Shown: piece by piece, positions 11,675 through 19,338 of the stretch
Layout of the letters: each line of letters begins with the position of its first letter
Position numbering within the stretch: position 1 is the stretch's first letter
The notes under the pieces: generated by a model
What the model was told of the DNA's origin: nothing
Databases searched by the model: none
What the model saw: only the letters and a program-made list of their open reading frames with translations
Assembly: GCA_011959925.1 (NCBI GenBank)
Contig: BLMD01000147.1
Location: forward strand, 1-50,792
Source: Lachnospiraceae bacterium
GTDB taxonomy: Bacteria; Bacillota; Clostridia; Lachnospirales; Lachnospiraceae
Length of the DNA: 50,792 bases
Direction of reading: 5' to 3'
Program-made: the position numbers and the translations under genes

Positions 11675-12652
11675 ATGAAAACGATTGATGAAGATATAAA
11701 AAACAAAACGTTCCGGCGGTGTTATCTGCTCTTTGGAGAAGAAGCCTATCTTAAAAAGCAGTACCGGGAAAAACTTCTGCACGCGATGACAAAAGAAGGG
11801 GATACCATGAACGTTTCCTTTTTTGAAGGAAAAGATATTCGTCCGGGAGAGCTTGTGGACCTGGCGGAAACGATGCCTTTTTTTGCCGAGAGGCGCGTGA
11901 TTTTGGTAGAGGATTCCGGATTTTTTAAAAGCGCGTGCGATCTTTTGGCAGAATATCTGCAGGCAGTCAGCGAAACCGCTTCTTTTATTTTTGTAGAATC
12001 CGAAGTGGATAAACGTTCGAAAACCTATAAGGCAGCCAAAAAATACGGAGCTGCCGTTGAATTTGGCATGCAGAATGAAGCATTGATCACACGGTGGGTA
12101 TTGGGCAGGATCGGAAAGGAGAAGAAGAAGATCACACAGCCGGTGCTGCGGTGTTTCCTAGGCAGAACGGGATTGGATATGAGTACGATCGACAGGGAGT
12201 TAGAAAAACTGTTTTGCTACACGCTGGAAAAAGAGGTCATCGAACGATCCGATATCGAAGCGGTTATAACTCAGCAGCTCGAAAATAAAATTTTTGAAAT
12301 GCTCGATGCTATTATAGGGCATAACGCCGCAAAAGCACTAAAGCTTTATTACGACTTGCTGGCGCTCAAAGAAGCGCCTATGCGGATATTATTTCTGCTT
12401 ACCAGACAGTTTCGGATCCTGCTGCAGATGAAAGAACTGACAGGGAAAGGATACGGCAGCTTTGACATTGCAAAGAAGATCGGCATACCCGAATTTGCGG
12501 TAAGAAAAAATCAGGCGCAGGCAAAACAGTTTTCGCCAGAGCAGCTTGCGTCTGCTTTAAAACATGCAGCCGCGGCAGAAGAAGCGGTAAAAACCGGAAA
12601 GATGAACGATCAGATTGCAGTAGAGCTGTTTATTGTGTCCTATCTTACGTAA
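11675..12652 (+). CDS. holA: DNA polymerase III delta subunit
   Basis: A 325-residue clamp-loader subunit that opens the beta sliding clamp. The start MKTIDEDIKNKTFRRCYLLF and the segment LLFGEEAYLKKQYRE fit the HolA N-terminal domain, and the C-terminal helical part has LFLLTRQFRILLQMKEL. Length is normal. The start follows comEC by 4 bases without a clear ribosome site, indicating coupled translation. The order comEA, comEC, holA, rpsT is the usual one in Firmicutes, which supports both assignments. Confidence 0.93.
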   Translation: MKTIDEDIKNKTFRRCYLLFGEEAYLKKQYREKLLHAMTKEGDTMNVSFFEGKDIRPGELVDLAETMPFFAERRVILVEDSGFFKSACDLLAEYLQAVSETASFIFVESEVDKRSKTYKAAKKYGAAVEFGMQNEALITRWVLGRIGKEKKKITQPVLRCFLGRTGLDMSTIDRELEKLFCYTLEKEVIERSDIEAVITQQLENKIFEMLDAIIGHNAAKALKLYYDLLALKEAPMRILFLLTRQFRILLQMKELTGKGYGSFDIAKKIGIPEFAVRKNQAQAKQFSPEQLASALKHAAAAEEAVKTGKMNDQIAVELFIVSYLT

Positions 12653-12654
12653 AA

Positions 12655-12699
12655 AAACATGGAATGTAATTCGTGACGGTCGAAATACATTCCATGTTT
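12655..12699. terminator. Bidirectional terminator between holA and rpsT
   Basis: A perfect 14-bp stem pairs 12655-12668 with 12686-12699, containing ACATGGAATGTA and its complement. Read on the minus strand it is followed by a run of T (A7 at 12651-12657), ideal for ending rpsT; on the plus strand GATTATTTTT follows, fitting holA. Confidence 0.85.
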
Positions 12700-12724
12700 G
12701 ATTATTTTTGTGTGATATGATTTA

Positions 12725-12988
12725 TTAAGCCATTCCGTTGACAAGTTTCGCTAAACGGGAAACTTTTCTTGCAGCGTTGTTTTTGTGGTAAACGCCTTTC
12801 TGTGCTGCTTTGGAAATTACAGAAGATGCAGAAGACAATGCAGCCATAGCTTCTTCTTTGTTCTGTGCGTTGACAGCAGCTTCTACTTTTTTCATGGACG
12901 TTTTCACTGCAGATCTGATTGATTTGTTTCTCTCAGTTTTTGTTGCTGCAACAAGAATTCTTTTTTTTGCAGATTTAATGTTAGCCAA
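12725..12988 (-). CDS. rpsT: 30S ribosomal protein S20
   Basis: An 87-residue basic protein of the small ribosomal subunit. The N-terminus ANIKSAKKRILVA and the segment KGVYHKNNAARKVSRL identify S20. The only start that fits the family is a TTG at 12988-12986, giving (M)ANIKSAKKR, with GGAGG 8 nt before it; an ATG 15 bases upstream would add five foreign residues. It is divergent from gpr and convergent with holA. Confidence 0.95.
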   Translation of the reverse strand: MANIKSAKKRILVAATKTERNKSIRSAVKTSMKKVEAAVNAQNKEEAMAALSSASSVISKAAQKGVYHKNNAARKVSRLAKLVNGMA

Positions 12989-13035
12989 TCCGGACACCTC
13001 CAATATGTGAAATAGATTATGGTTTTATTGGTTGC

Positions 13036-13064
13036 CATCGGAGCCGGACACGGACGTTCCGATG
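13036..13064 (-). promoter_or_regulatory. Hairpin in the rpsT leader
   Basis: CATCGGA (13036-13042) and TCCGATG (13058-13064) form a 7-bp stem around a GC-rich loop within the 5' leader of the rpsT transcript, about 10 bases from the predicted transcription start. It could stabilise the message or serve S20 autocontrol; neither is shown. Confidence 0.4.
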
Positions 13065-13080
13065 TACACATACAAATATT

Positions 13081-13109
13081 ATTTTATGTCAAGATTATTT
13101 ATCTGTCAA
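13081..13109 (-). promoter_or_regulatory. Strong sigma-A promoter of rpsT
   Basis: Read on the minus strand: perfect TTGACA (13109-13104), 17-bp spacer, TAAAAT (13086-13081). The predicted start leaves a leader of about 85 bases before the TTG start codon of rpsT. Confidence 0.75.
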
Positions 13110-13178
13110 TACATATTTTCCGAACTTTCGCAAAAAATAGAAAAAACAGCAAGATTAAAACACAAAGGTGGTGCCGGA

Positions 13179-14123
13179 ATGTATCAGGTTCGGACGGATC
13201 TGGCTTTAGAAGCAAGAGAAAAATTTGAAGACGACCATGTGGAAGTCAAAGGGGTGAAGGTAGAGGAAGAAAAAAACGGAAATATGACGGTCACAAGAGT
13301 CGTGATTGAAACAGAAAACGGGGCGAAAGCGATGGGAAAACCCAGGGGCAGTTATATCACGTTGGAAGCTCCCGATATGGAGGATTCCGACGAAGATTAC
13401 CACAGGGAAATTTCCAGACAGCTGGCAGATATTTTAAAGGATCTGATGCCGATCGAAAACAAAGAGCTCTCGGTGCTGGTGGTAGGGCTTGGAAACCGGG
13501 AAGTAACGCCGGATGCGCTGGGTCCCAGGGTGGTGGACAATATGATGATCACAAGGCATATTATCCGAAAGTTTGGCAAATATGCGTTTGGGTTAACAAG
13601 AAACCATCAGATCAGCAGTATTGTACCCGGTGTGATGGCACAGACCGGAATGGAGACGCTTGAAATTATCAAAGGCGTGCTGGACGAAACGGCACCCGAT
13701 TACATTATCGCAGTGGATGCGCTGGCGGCAAGGAGCACAAAACGGCTAAACCGGACGATACAGATTACCGATACGGGTATTTCTCCGGGATCCGGCGTAG
13801 GAAACCACAGACATGCATTAAACAAAGAAAGTATGGGAGTTCCTGTTATTGCGATCGGCATACCGACGGTTGTGGACGCGGTTACGATCGTCAGCGATAC
13901 GATGAATAATCTGGTCTCTGAGATGGAGGCTGCCAGAAAGCTTCAAAACATCGGGGAATCGATCAGCCGTCTGGAAGAGGCGGAGAAATATGAATTGATC
14001 CGGGAACTGCTCTCCCCGAATTTAAATGCGATGTTTGTTACGCCCAAAGATATCGACGAATCGGTCAAACGGCTGAGTTATACGATTTCCGAGGGGATTA
14101 ACATGGCATTTTTTCCGGTATAA
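13179..14123 (+). CDS. gpr: Spore germination protease GPR
   Basis: A 314-residue protease that degrades small acid-soluble spore proteins at germination. ATG 13179 is chosen because AAGGTGG lies 7 nt upstream and the protein then begins MYQVRTDLALEA, matching the family start VRTDLAVEA where the zymogen is cut; the propeptide would be very short. Conserved blocks include VVGLGNREVTPDALGP, VPGVMAQTGMET and PGSGVGNHR. The frame is open for 49 codons before this start but without homology. spoIIP follows 46 bases later, the standard gpr-spoIIP order. Gpr is made in the forespore under sigma-G or sigma-F in Bacillus; I could not find a convincing promoter of that kind. Confidence 0.95.
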   Translation: MYQVRTDLALEAREKFEDDHVEVKGVKVEEEKNGNMTVTRVVIETENGAKAMGKPRGSYITLEAPDMEDSDEDYHREISRQLADILKDLMPIENKELSVLVVGLGNREVTPDALGPRVVDNMMITRHIIRKFGKYAFGLTRNHQISSIVPGVMAQTGMETLEIIKGVLDETAPDYIIAVDALAARSTKRLNRTIQITDTGISPGSGVGNHRHALNKESMGVPVIAIGIPTVVDAVTIVSDTMNNLVSEMEAARKLQNIGESISRLEEAEKYELIRELLSPNLNAMFVTPKDIDESVKRLSYTISEGINMAFFPV

Positions 14124-14146
14124 TTACTTGTCCGCGCTTATATAAT
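14118..14146 (+). promoter_or_regulatory. Candidate sigma-E promoter for spoIIP
   Basis: GTATAAT (14118-14124), a 14-bp spacer and TATATAAT (14139-14146) resemble the sigma-E pattern (ATATT-like -35, CATACAAT-like -10; 6 of 8 match at -10). It overlaps the gpr stop codon. spoIIP has its own mother-cell promoter in Bacillus, which fits. Confidence 0.35.
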
Positions 14147-14169
14147 GTAAGTGGCAGGAGTGTATCGGT

Positions 14170-15450
14170 GTGAAAATAAGATTTCGTAAACGAAAACGGA
14201 ACAGAAAAAGAAAAAGGATAACGGCTGCTGCGGCAGTCATCGTTTCGGTGTGTATGTGCATACTGGTCGGAGATTTTATCCGGGAAGATTCCCTGTTGGA
14301 TACTGTGCTCCGCCAGGCGAAGAGCGAAGCATATATGAAGATGTTAAAATCCGCAGCGCCGTCTTTGTTTTATGAGGAACAGAAGAAAGAGAGCCTGAAA
14401 CGCCTGATGGATTTGGTGTTTCAGACGGTTCCGGTCTATGGTTATGTGACGGATGCGCAGGAATATACGACACAGTCGGAAAGTGAAATTTCATATGAAA
14501 CGGTGATTGCAAGAGAAGCTGCCGATGAGAATTACGTAGATGATAAGACAGGAAAAGTCATTTCTTCCGAAGATACGGAACCGGCAAAACCAACAGAAGA
14601 GCCTCCCGTGCCCAAACAGGAGCCAGACGCGGGAAAAAGCGAACAGACGGAAACGGCGGCAAACGCTTCTTTTGTGCCGAATGATACGCCGGTGGTTACG
14701 TATTCCAAAGAGAAATTAAACGATTTTGATTATCTGATCCAGAATTTTTACGTTGTGGACCGGACGACGACGATTAACAGCAGTCAGCTGAATGCAGCTG
14801 ATTTGCTGAGCCGCAGCATGAAACTGACGCATGGCGCGGATGCGCCGCAGATTTTGATTTACCATACCCATTCGCAGGAACGCTTTGCGGACTCCGTTCC
14901 GGGAGATAAAAATACATCTATCGTAGGAGTGGGAGATTATCTGTATCAGCTGCTGACCGGATACGGGTTGAATGTCATGCATCATACAGGAGAATATGAC
15001 GTAGATACCAGGGATGATGCCTATGCCAAAGCGGGACCGGTAATTGAGCAGATTTTAAAAGAAAATCCGAGCATAGAAGTGGTGATTGACCTGCACAGAG
15101 ACGGCGTGGCAGAAGGAACGCGTTTAGTGACTGACGTGCAGGGAAAACAGACGGCAAGCATTATGTTTTTTAACGGATTGAGCCGTACTACGGCAAACGG
15201 GGATATTGCGTATCTGCCGAATCCGTACATACAGGACAATCTGGCATTTTCCCTGCAGATGCAGATTGCGGCAGAAGAATACTATCCGGGATTTTCCAGG
15301 ACGATTTATCTGAAAGGCTATCGCTATAATATGCATTACTGTCCGAAAACGCTTCTGGTGGAGGTCGGAGCACAGACCAATACGGTACAGGAAGTGAAAA
15401 ATGCCATGGAGCCGCTTGCCGATCTGATTGCAAAGGTGGTTTCTCCGTGA
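14170..15450 (+). CDS. spoIIP: Stage II sporulation protein P, engulfment hydrolase
   Basis: A 426-residue protein of the SpoIIDMP complex, a peptidoglycan amidase/endopeptidase that drives engulfment of the forespore. GTG 14170 is preceded by AGGAG at 14156-14160. It has a very basic N-terminus, one membrane anchor (about residues 17-36), a low-complexity Glu/Pro-rich linker (about 120-165) and the SpoIIP domain (about 175-424) with conserved ILIYHTHSQE and VVIDLHRDG, expected zinc and catalytic residues. It ends 4 bases before the tmcAL stop on the other strand. Confidence 0.95.
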   Translation: MKIRFRKRKRNRKRKRITAAAAVIVSVCMCILVGDFIREDSLLDTVLRQAKSEAYMKMLKSAAPSLFYEEQKKESLKRLMDLVFQTVPVYGYVTDAQEYTTQSESEISYETVIAREAADENYVDDKTGKVISSEDTEPAKPTEEPPVPKQEPDAGKSEQTETAANASFVPNDTPVVTYSKEKLNDFDYLIQNFYVVDRTTTINSSQLNAADLLSRSMKLTHGADAPQILIYHTHSQERFADSVPGDKNTSIVGVGDYLYQLLTGYGLNVMHHTGEYDVDTRDDAYAKAGPVIEQILKENPSIEVVIDLHRDGVAEGTRLVTDVQGKQTASIMFFNGLSRTTANGDIAYLPNPYIQDNLAFSLQMQIAAEEYYPGFSRTIYLKGYRYNMHYCPKTLLVEVGAQTNTVQEVKNAMEPLADLIAKVVSP

Positions 15451-15454
15451 ACAT

Positions 15455-16708
15455 TTAAGGAACAACGGCCAGTTCTCTCTGCATCTCGTTTTTTTGCCTG
15501 AAACCGGTTTTCAGCGCCAGAACGCCATAATATAAATTCGATGCAAATACATCCTGCCCAAAGAAAAGGGCGGCGGGACTGTTTTTAGAAGGAGCATACG
15601 CAGACGGCTTTGTAATGAGCGGAAGCTGCGTGTGCTTTTTTATTTCCGATAATAATTCCGCAGATGCCCTGCGCAGTCCAAGGAGGCGCAGGTAAGGGAT
15701 ATAGCCGTTTTGCACGCCGACAGATACGTCGGACTGTTTCAAATCGAGTAAAATGTGCAGAAGAAGACGGCTGATGCGGGTATAGGTGACTTCTTTTGTT
15801 TTCAGTCGTTCACAGAAGCTTTTGTAATCGGTAAATTCGGTCAGTGCATTCGCTATGCGGTTGGAAAGATGTGGGGAGCTGTCCGCATACTCCGAAAATC
15901 CGTTCGGCAGCGCAGCCAAAAGTTTATAGTAGAGCATTTCGGAAAAATCCTGTTCCGTAACCGGCTGTGTATGCGGCGAGAACAGAATGTCAGCCGTCCG
16001 GGCAGGAATGCAGGAACGCAGCGCTTGCTTTGACGCGGACGGATCGGCAAGTGTTTTTCGGATTGCAGCGGCGGAACAAAAACGGCCGTTCAATTCCGTG
16101 TCATGATATCCGCTGCCGCTCCGCAGAATGGGAAGCGGGCGCATGGATGAATGGGAACGGCGCAGGGCTTTGATATATTCCAGTGCAAGAATGTTGTTCG
16201 GGGAACCGAGAATCGCAGCGATGTCTTCTTCTGCGATCCGGATGTTTTGCTGCGCGGCATAAGAGCGCAGAGCAGCCTCTCTTGCGGCAGGAAATGAGTA
16301 TCCCTGCTTCAAACGGGCGGCGAGCGCTTTGGAATATGCGTGCGGTTCATTGGCAAGAATGTCTGCAAGCGTGGTAAACAGAGAAAGATCCGGCGTTTCA
16401 CAGCCGAAACTGATCGTATCGACGCAGCCGAGCGCATCCAAAAGGGCAGTGCCCGCTTTTGCAAAATATTCTGCCGAAGAGACGCTCCAAAGCGTCGGAA
16501 GTTCAAACACAAGATCGGCGCCGCAGGATAACGCCATAGACGAACGGGTAAACTTGTCGGTAACGGCAGGCATGCCCCGCTGGACATAATTTCCGCTCAT
16601 CGCCACGATGACGCAGTCGGCGCCCGACTGTTCCTTTGCTTTTTGTATCTGGTATGCATGTCCGTTGTGAAACGGGTTATATTCCGCTATAATGCCGATG
16701 ATTTTCAC
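15455..16708 (-). CDS. tmcAL: tRNA(Met) cytidine acetate ligase
   Basis: A 417-residue enzyme that makes N4-acetylcytidine at the wobble position of elongator tRNA-Met using acetate and ATP (YlbM family). The nucleotidyltransferase fold is at the N-terminus, with IIAEYNPFHNGHAYQI holding the HxGH motif, then MSGNYVQRG and CGADLVFELP. Length is normal. The start is GTG 16708, with AAAGGAG 8 nt before it. It is convergent with spoIIP across a 4-bp gap, so no separate terminator fits between them. Confidence 0.95.
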   Translation of the reverse strand: MKIIGIIAEYNPFHNGHAYQIQKAKEQSGADCVIVAMSGNYVQRGMPAVTDKFTRSSMALSCGADLVFELPTLWSVSSAEYFAKAGTALLDALGCVDTISFGCETPDLSLFTTLADILANEPHAYSKALAARLKQGYSFPAAREAALRSYAAQQNIRIAEEDIAAILGSPNNILALEYIKALRRSHSSMRPLPILRSGSGYHDTELNGRFCSAAAIRKTLADPSASKQALRSCIPARTADILFSPHTQPVTEQDFSEMLYYKLLAALPNGFSEYADSSPHLSNRIANALTEFTDYKSFCERLKTKEVTYTRISRLLLHILLDLKQSDVSVGVQNGYIPYLRLLGLRRASAELLSEIKKHTQLPLITKPSAYAPSKNSPAALFFGQDVFASNLYYGVLALKTGFRQKNEMQRELAVVP

Positions 16709-16766
16709 AGGGCCGTCTCCTTTTATGAAATAAGTAAATGAATAGAATAAACGCGGGTTTCACGCT

Positions 16767-16796
16767 ATTATAACAAAATAAGCTGGGATGCGGCAA
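16767..16796 (-). promoter_or_regulatory. Sigma-A promoter of tmcAL
   Basis: On the minus strand TTGCCG (16796-16791), 18-bp spacer, perfect TATAAT (16772-16767), about 60 bases before the GTG start. Confidence 0.6.
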
Positions 16797-16828
16797 GAGA
16801 GATTTTTTTCATTTTTTACATAGTTTGC

Positions 16829-16857
16829 TTGACATATCCAAATGGATATGATAAGGT
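16829..16857 (+). promoter_or_regulatory. Promoter of the blaI-blaR1-like operon
   Basis: Perfect TTGACA (16829-16834) and TAAGGT (16852-16857), 17 bp apart, with TGA just before the -10 (extended -10). Operator dyads lie in the spacer and directly downstream. Confidence 0.65.
16833..16850. promoter_or_regulatory. Operator dyad 1 in the promoter spacer
   Basis: A perfect 7-bp inverted repeat, CATATCC / GGATATG, with AAAT in the middle. It fills the space between -35 and -10, so a bound BlaI dimer would block RNA polymerase. Confidence 0.65.
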
Positions 16858-16890
16858 CTATTTAAGTAAACCGGTTTATAGAAATAGACC
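16855..16890. promoter_or_regulatory. Operator dyad 2, 36-bp palindrome downstream of the -10
   Basis: Outer arms GGTCTATTT (16855-16863) and AAATAGACC (16882-16890) and inner perfect palindrome TAAACCGGTTTA (16867-16878) share one centre; only the 3-base steps between them do not pair. The centre lies 31 bp from dyad 1, close to three helical turns. It may act as second BlaI site or as mRNA hairpin. Confidence 0.6.
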
Positions 16891-16904
16891 AAAAGGAGGA
16901 AGGT

Positions 16905-17276
16905 ATGGATTATAAACTTTGCGACGGAGAATATCATTTGATGGAAATCGTCTGGGAGCTTGAGCCTGTGACATCTACAGACTTATATAAAGAATGCCTG
17001 CCGCGGCTGGGCTGGAAAAAGTCTACGACTTACACGATGCTGCGAAAGCTCTGTGAGAGAGGGCTGCTGCAAAATCAAAATTCCGTTGTGACGAGCCGGG
17101 TAAAGAAGGCGGACGTGCAGCGTTTTGACAGTAAGGAATTGATTGAGAAGCGTTTTGACCATTCGCTGCCCAGGTTTGTAGCGGCATTTCTCGGGGAGCG
17201 CAAGCTGAGCGAACAAGAGGCGGATGAACTGACAAAGTTAATCGATACATGTAGAGCGGGGAGGGATGACGGATGA
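16905..17276 (+). CDS. BlaI/MecI-family transcriptional repressor
   Basis: A 123-residue winged-helix repressor. In this family a dimer binds operator dyads and is removed when its partner membrane protease is activated. The DNA-binding part (about residues 1-75) has YHLMEIVWE, KKSTTYTMLRKLCERGLL and the C-terminal part is the dimerisation helix region. AAGGAGG precedes the ATG. The stop overlaps the protease start by 4 bases (ATGA at 17273), a clear two-gene operon. Because no beta-lactamase or PBP gene lies beside it, I do not use blaI as a symbol. Confidence 0.9.
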   Translation: MDYKLCDGEYHLMEIVWELEPVTSTDLYKECLPRLGWKKSTTYTMLRKLCERGLLQNQNSVVTSRVKKADVQRFDSKELIEKRFDHSLPRFVAAFLGERKLSEQEADELTKLIDTCRAGRDDG

Positions 17277-18976
17277 AACTGTTATTGGAATTAAGTATGC
17301 GGGCATCGGTTATGGCATGTGCGGTATTGGCGGCAAGGATCTGTTTCAAGCGGCTGCCGAAAGGAATGTTTTATGTACTTTGGATTTTGGTGTTTATGCG
17401 TGCGGCTCTGGTTTTCTCCTTTCCTGCAAAGATCAGTATCTGGAATGCTGATTTTTTCCGGAACAGCAGAGAATCCTCTGCCGTGCAGGAGAGTACGTTT
17501 CCGGAATCGGCAATTCGACTGACAGCGGTACCACAGGCGCTGCCATTGGATGATGCGGGCATGGAAGAGACTGCCGTAAGGAAGGAACGATGGAAACCGG
17601 AAGCCGGCTTTCTGCTGGCGGCGGCATGGATGGCAGGGGTACTGCTTTTGATCTTTTACGAACTGATTGCATATGAGAAGCTTTGCAGGAGAGTCCGATT
17701 TTCGGTCCGGGCGAAACGGGAAGAAGCTTTGTCATGCCCCGTGTATCAATCCGACCAGATTCAGACGGCGTTTGTCCTTGGAATTTTTCGTCCGAGAATT
17801 TATCTGCCGTCGGATATTTCGGAAAAACAGAAAAAATTCCTGATGGAGCATGAACTGGTGCATATTCGCCGCCATGACCATCAGATCAAACTGGCGGCAT
17901 GTCTGATTTTAGCTTTTCACTGGTTTAACCCTGTGATGTGGATGAGTTTCTATTTCCTGTGTAAAGACATGGAATTATCGTGCGACGCACAGGTGATGAA
18001 GCGCCTGGGTTTGGATGTTCGTGTGGATTACAGTCATACGCTGCTGGATTTGGCGGAACCTTTCCGGTTTTCATCCGAGTTTTTTCCTGCGTTTGGCAGA
18101 GGAAATGTGAAATCCAGAATCTGGAATATCATGTCTTACCGACCGATGAAAAAGAGAACCGTTTTATGTTCCGTATTGTTTGTTCTGGTTTTCATCTGCG
18201 GATGTATGAGCAATCCGGCAGGAGAGACGGGTGACTCTATGGAACAAGCCGGCGGTTTGGAAACCGAAACAATCGTAACGGAACAGGAAGAGGGAGAAGA
18301 GGCGGCATTTGCCAGACAGTTTGTAGAGGCGCTGACGGATACAGAGTCGGCGGCGGATGCGGATGACGTTTATGCGATGCTTTCTCCCAAGTTAAAAGAA
18401 CGTATCGATACTTACCCGTTCGGAAATGAATATCAAATCCGAAAGGAAAGCGGGCATTATTTCAGAACGTATGGGAAAAAGATTCTCTCCGACGGCATGT
18501 CTGCCGATATCGTACAGACGGAAAAAGGATTCCGCTATCAGATTCCAACAGCAGGTTCCTCGATGGAAGAATTTGTCTGGACAGGTGAGATTGTACTGGA
18601 AGAAAAGGAGCAGGGAAGCGGATGGCAGATCGCAGAGTGGTCGGATCTGGTGTATGTGGAACTGGATTCCAAAGAAAAGTATGATAAGCATCTGGGCGCA
18701 TTCAAAGATATCTCCTGGGATATGACGACTTTGCGTGAATGGAAGGAGGCAAATCCAGACGAAGAGGAGTACCCCGAATATTACGACAGAAACAAAGATC
18801 CCGCCGAAGCTTTGATTCAGGGACTGCATCTGGCTGGCGGAACCGTGGAAGAGGTTCATGAGGATTCGCAAACAGAAGAAGCATTTGTGACATATAAATG
18901 GAAGGACGGTTCTATTAAGTTTCGTATGATTTATCAGGCGGAGGACGGTATTTATTTCCCTGTAGGAGCCAGCTAA
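17273..18976 (+). CDS. BlaR1-like M56 membrane metalloprotease with a non-penicillin-binding ectodomain
   Basis: A 567-residue signalling protease. It has N-terminal spans (about residues 7-50 and 112-131), the gluzincin motif HELVH (H193, E194, H197), a further span region (about 207-230), and a last membrane segment about 295-311. The ectodomain (312-567) is as long as the penicillin sensor of BlaR1 but shows no transpeptidase-like SxxK/SxN/KTG set; it is rich in acidic and aromatic residues and I do not recognise its fold. So the signal is probably not a beta-lactam. By family analogy, binding outside activates the protease, which leads to loss of the repressor encoded just upstream. Confidence 0.85.
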   Translation: MKLLLELSMRASVMACAVLAARICFKRLPKGMFYVLWILVFMRAALVFSFPAKISIWNADFFRNSRESSAVQESTFPESAIRLTAVPQALPLDDAGMEETAVRKERWKPEAGFLLAAAWMAGVLLLIFYELIAYEKLCRRVRFSVRAKREEALSCPVYQSDQIQTAFVLGIFRPRIYLPSDISEKQKKFLMEHELVHIRRHDHQIKLAACLILAFHWFNPVMWMSFYFLCKDMELSCDAQVMKRLGLDVRVDYSHTLLDLAEPFRFSSEFFPAFGRGNVKSRIWNIMSYRPMKKRTVLCSVLFVLVFICGCMSNPAGETGDSMEQAGGLETETIVTEQEEGEEAAFARQFVEALTDTESAADADDVYAMLSPKLKERIDTYPFGNEYQIRKESGHYFRTYGKKILSDGMSADIVQTEKGFRYQIPTAGSSMEEFVWTGEIVLEEKEQGSGWQIAEWSDLVYVELDSKEKYDKHLGAFKDISWDMTTLREWKEANPDEEEYPEYYDRNKDPAEALIQGLHLAGGTVEEVHEDSQTEEAFVTYKWKDGSIKFRMIYQAEDGIYFPVGAS

Positions 18977-19076
18977 TAGGAGAAGAAGAACCACAGATCT
19001 TAAAACGGCAGCAATTTATTTATAAAAGCTGCAGTTTCAGAAAAACAGATGAATGGCTGCTTTCTATAGTCAGCCC

Positions 19077-19113
19077 AAAAAACAGGAAATCAGGAAAAGA
19101 TTTCCTGTTTTTT
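19077..19113 (+). terminator. Terminator of the blaI-blaR1-like operon
   Basis: A 15-bp perfect stem (19077-19091 with 19099-19113) containing ACAGGAAATC and its complement, 7-base loop, ending in a T6 run. A run of A on the other side lets it work in both directions. Confidence 0.88.
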
Positions 19114-19300
19114 GTATCCGTATCTGGTTAGATGCGTGTGATAGAAAAAGAGAACATACAGAAAGAGGGAAGTGTCTGGTGATTTTAAAAAAAGAATTTT
19201 CGTCGTCATTTATTATTTTGACTGTATTCATACCACGCTAAAAACAATAAATAATAAATATGCAAAAAGAATTTTTTGTAAAATATTTCACAATAAACAA

Positions 19301-19329
19301 TTGACAATATAAAATAATTTTTGTATTAT
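19301..19329 (+). promoter_or_regulatory. Strong sigma-A promoter of the small secreted protein gene
   Basis: Perfect TTGACA (19301-19306), 17-bp spacer, TATTAT (19324-19329). The predicted transcription start near 19336 is 3 bases before the left arm of the 18-bp inverted repeat. Confidence 0.72.
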
Positions 19330-19338
19330 TTCAATATG

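Noticed and set aside
13110-13160. Possible sigma-G promoter for gpr
   Set aside because: CATATTT at 13112-13118 resembles a -10, but no convincing -35 lies at the right distance.
19053-19241. 62-codon plus-strand open frame after the BlaR1-like gene
   Set aside because: It runs through both arms of the terminator stem, has no ribosome site and encodes no recognisable pattern.
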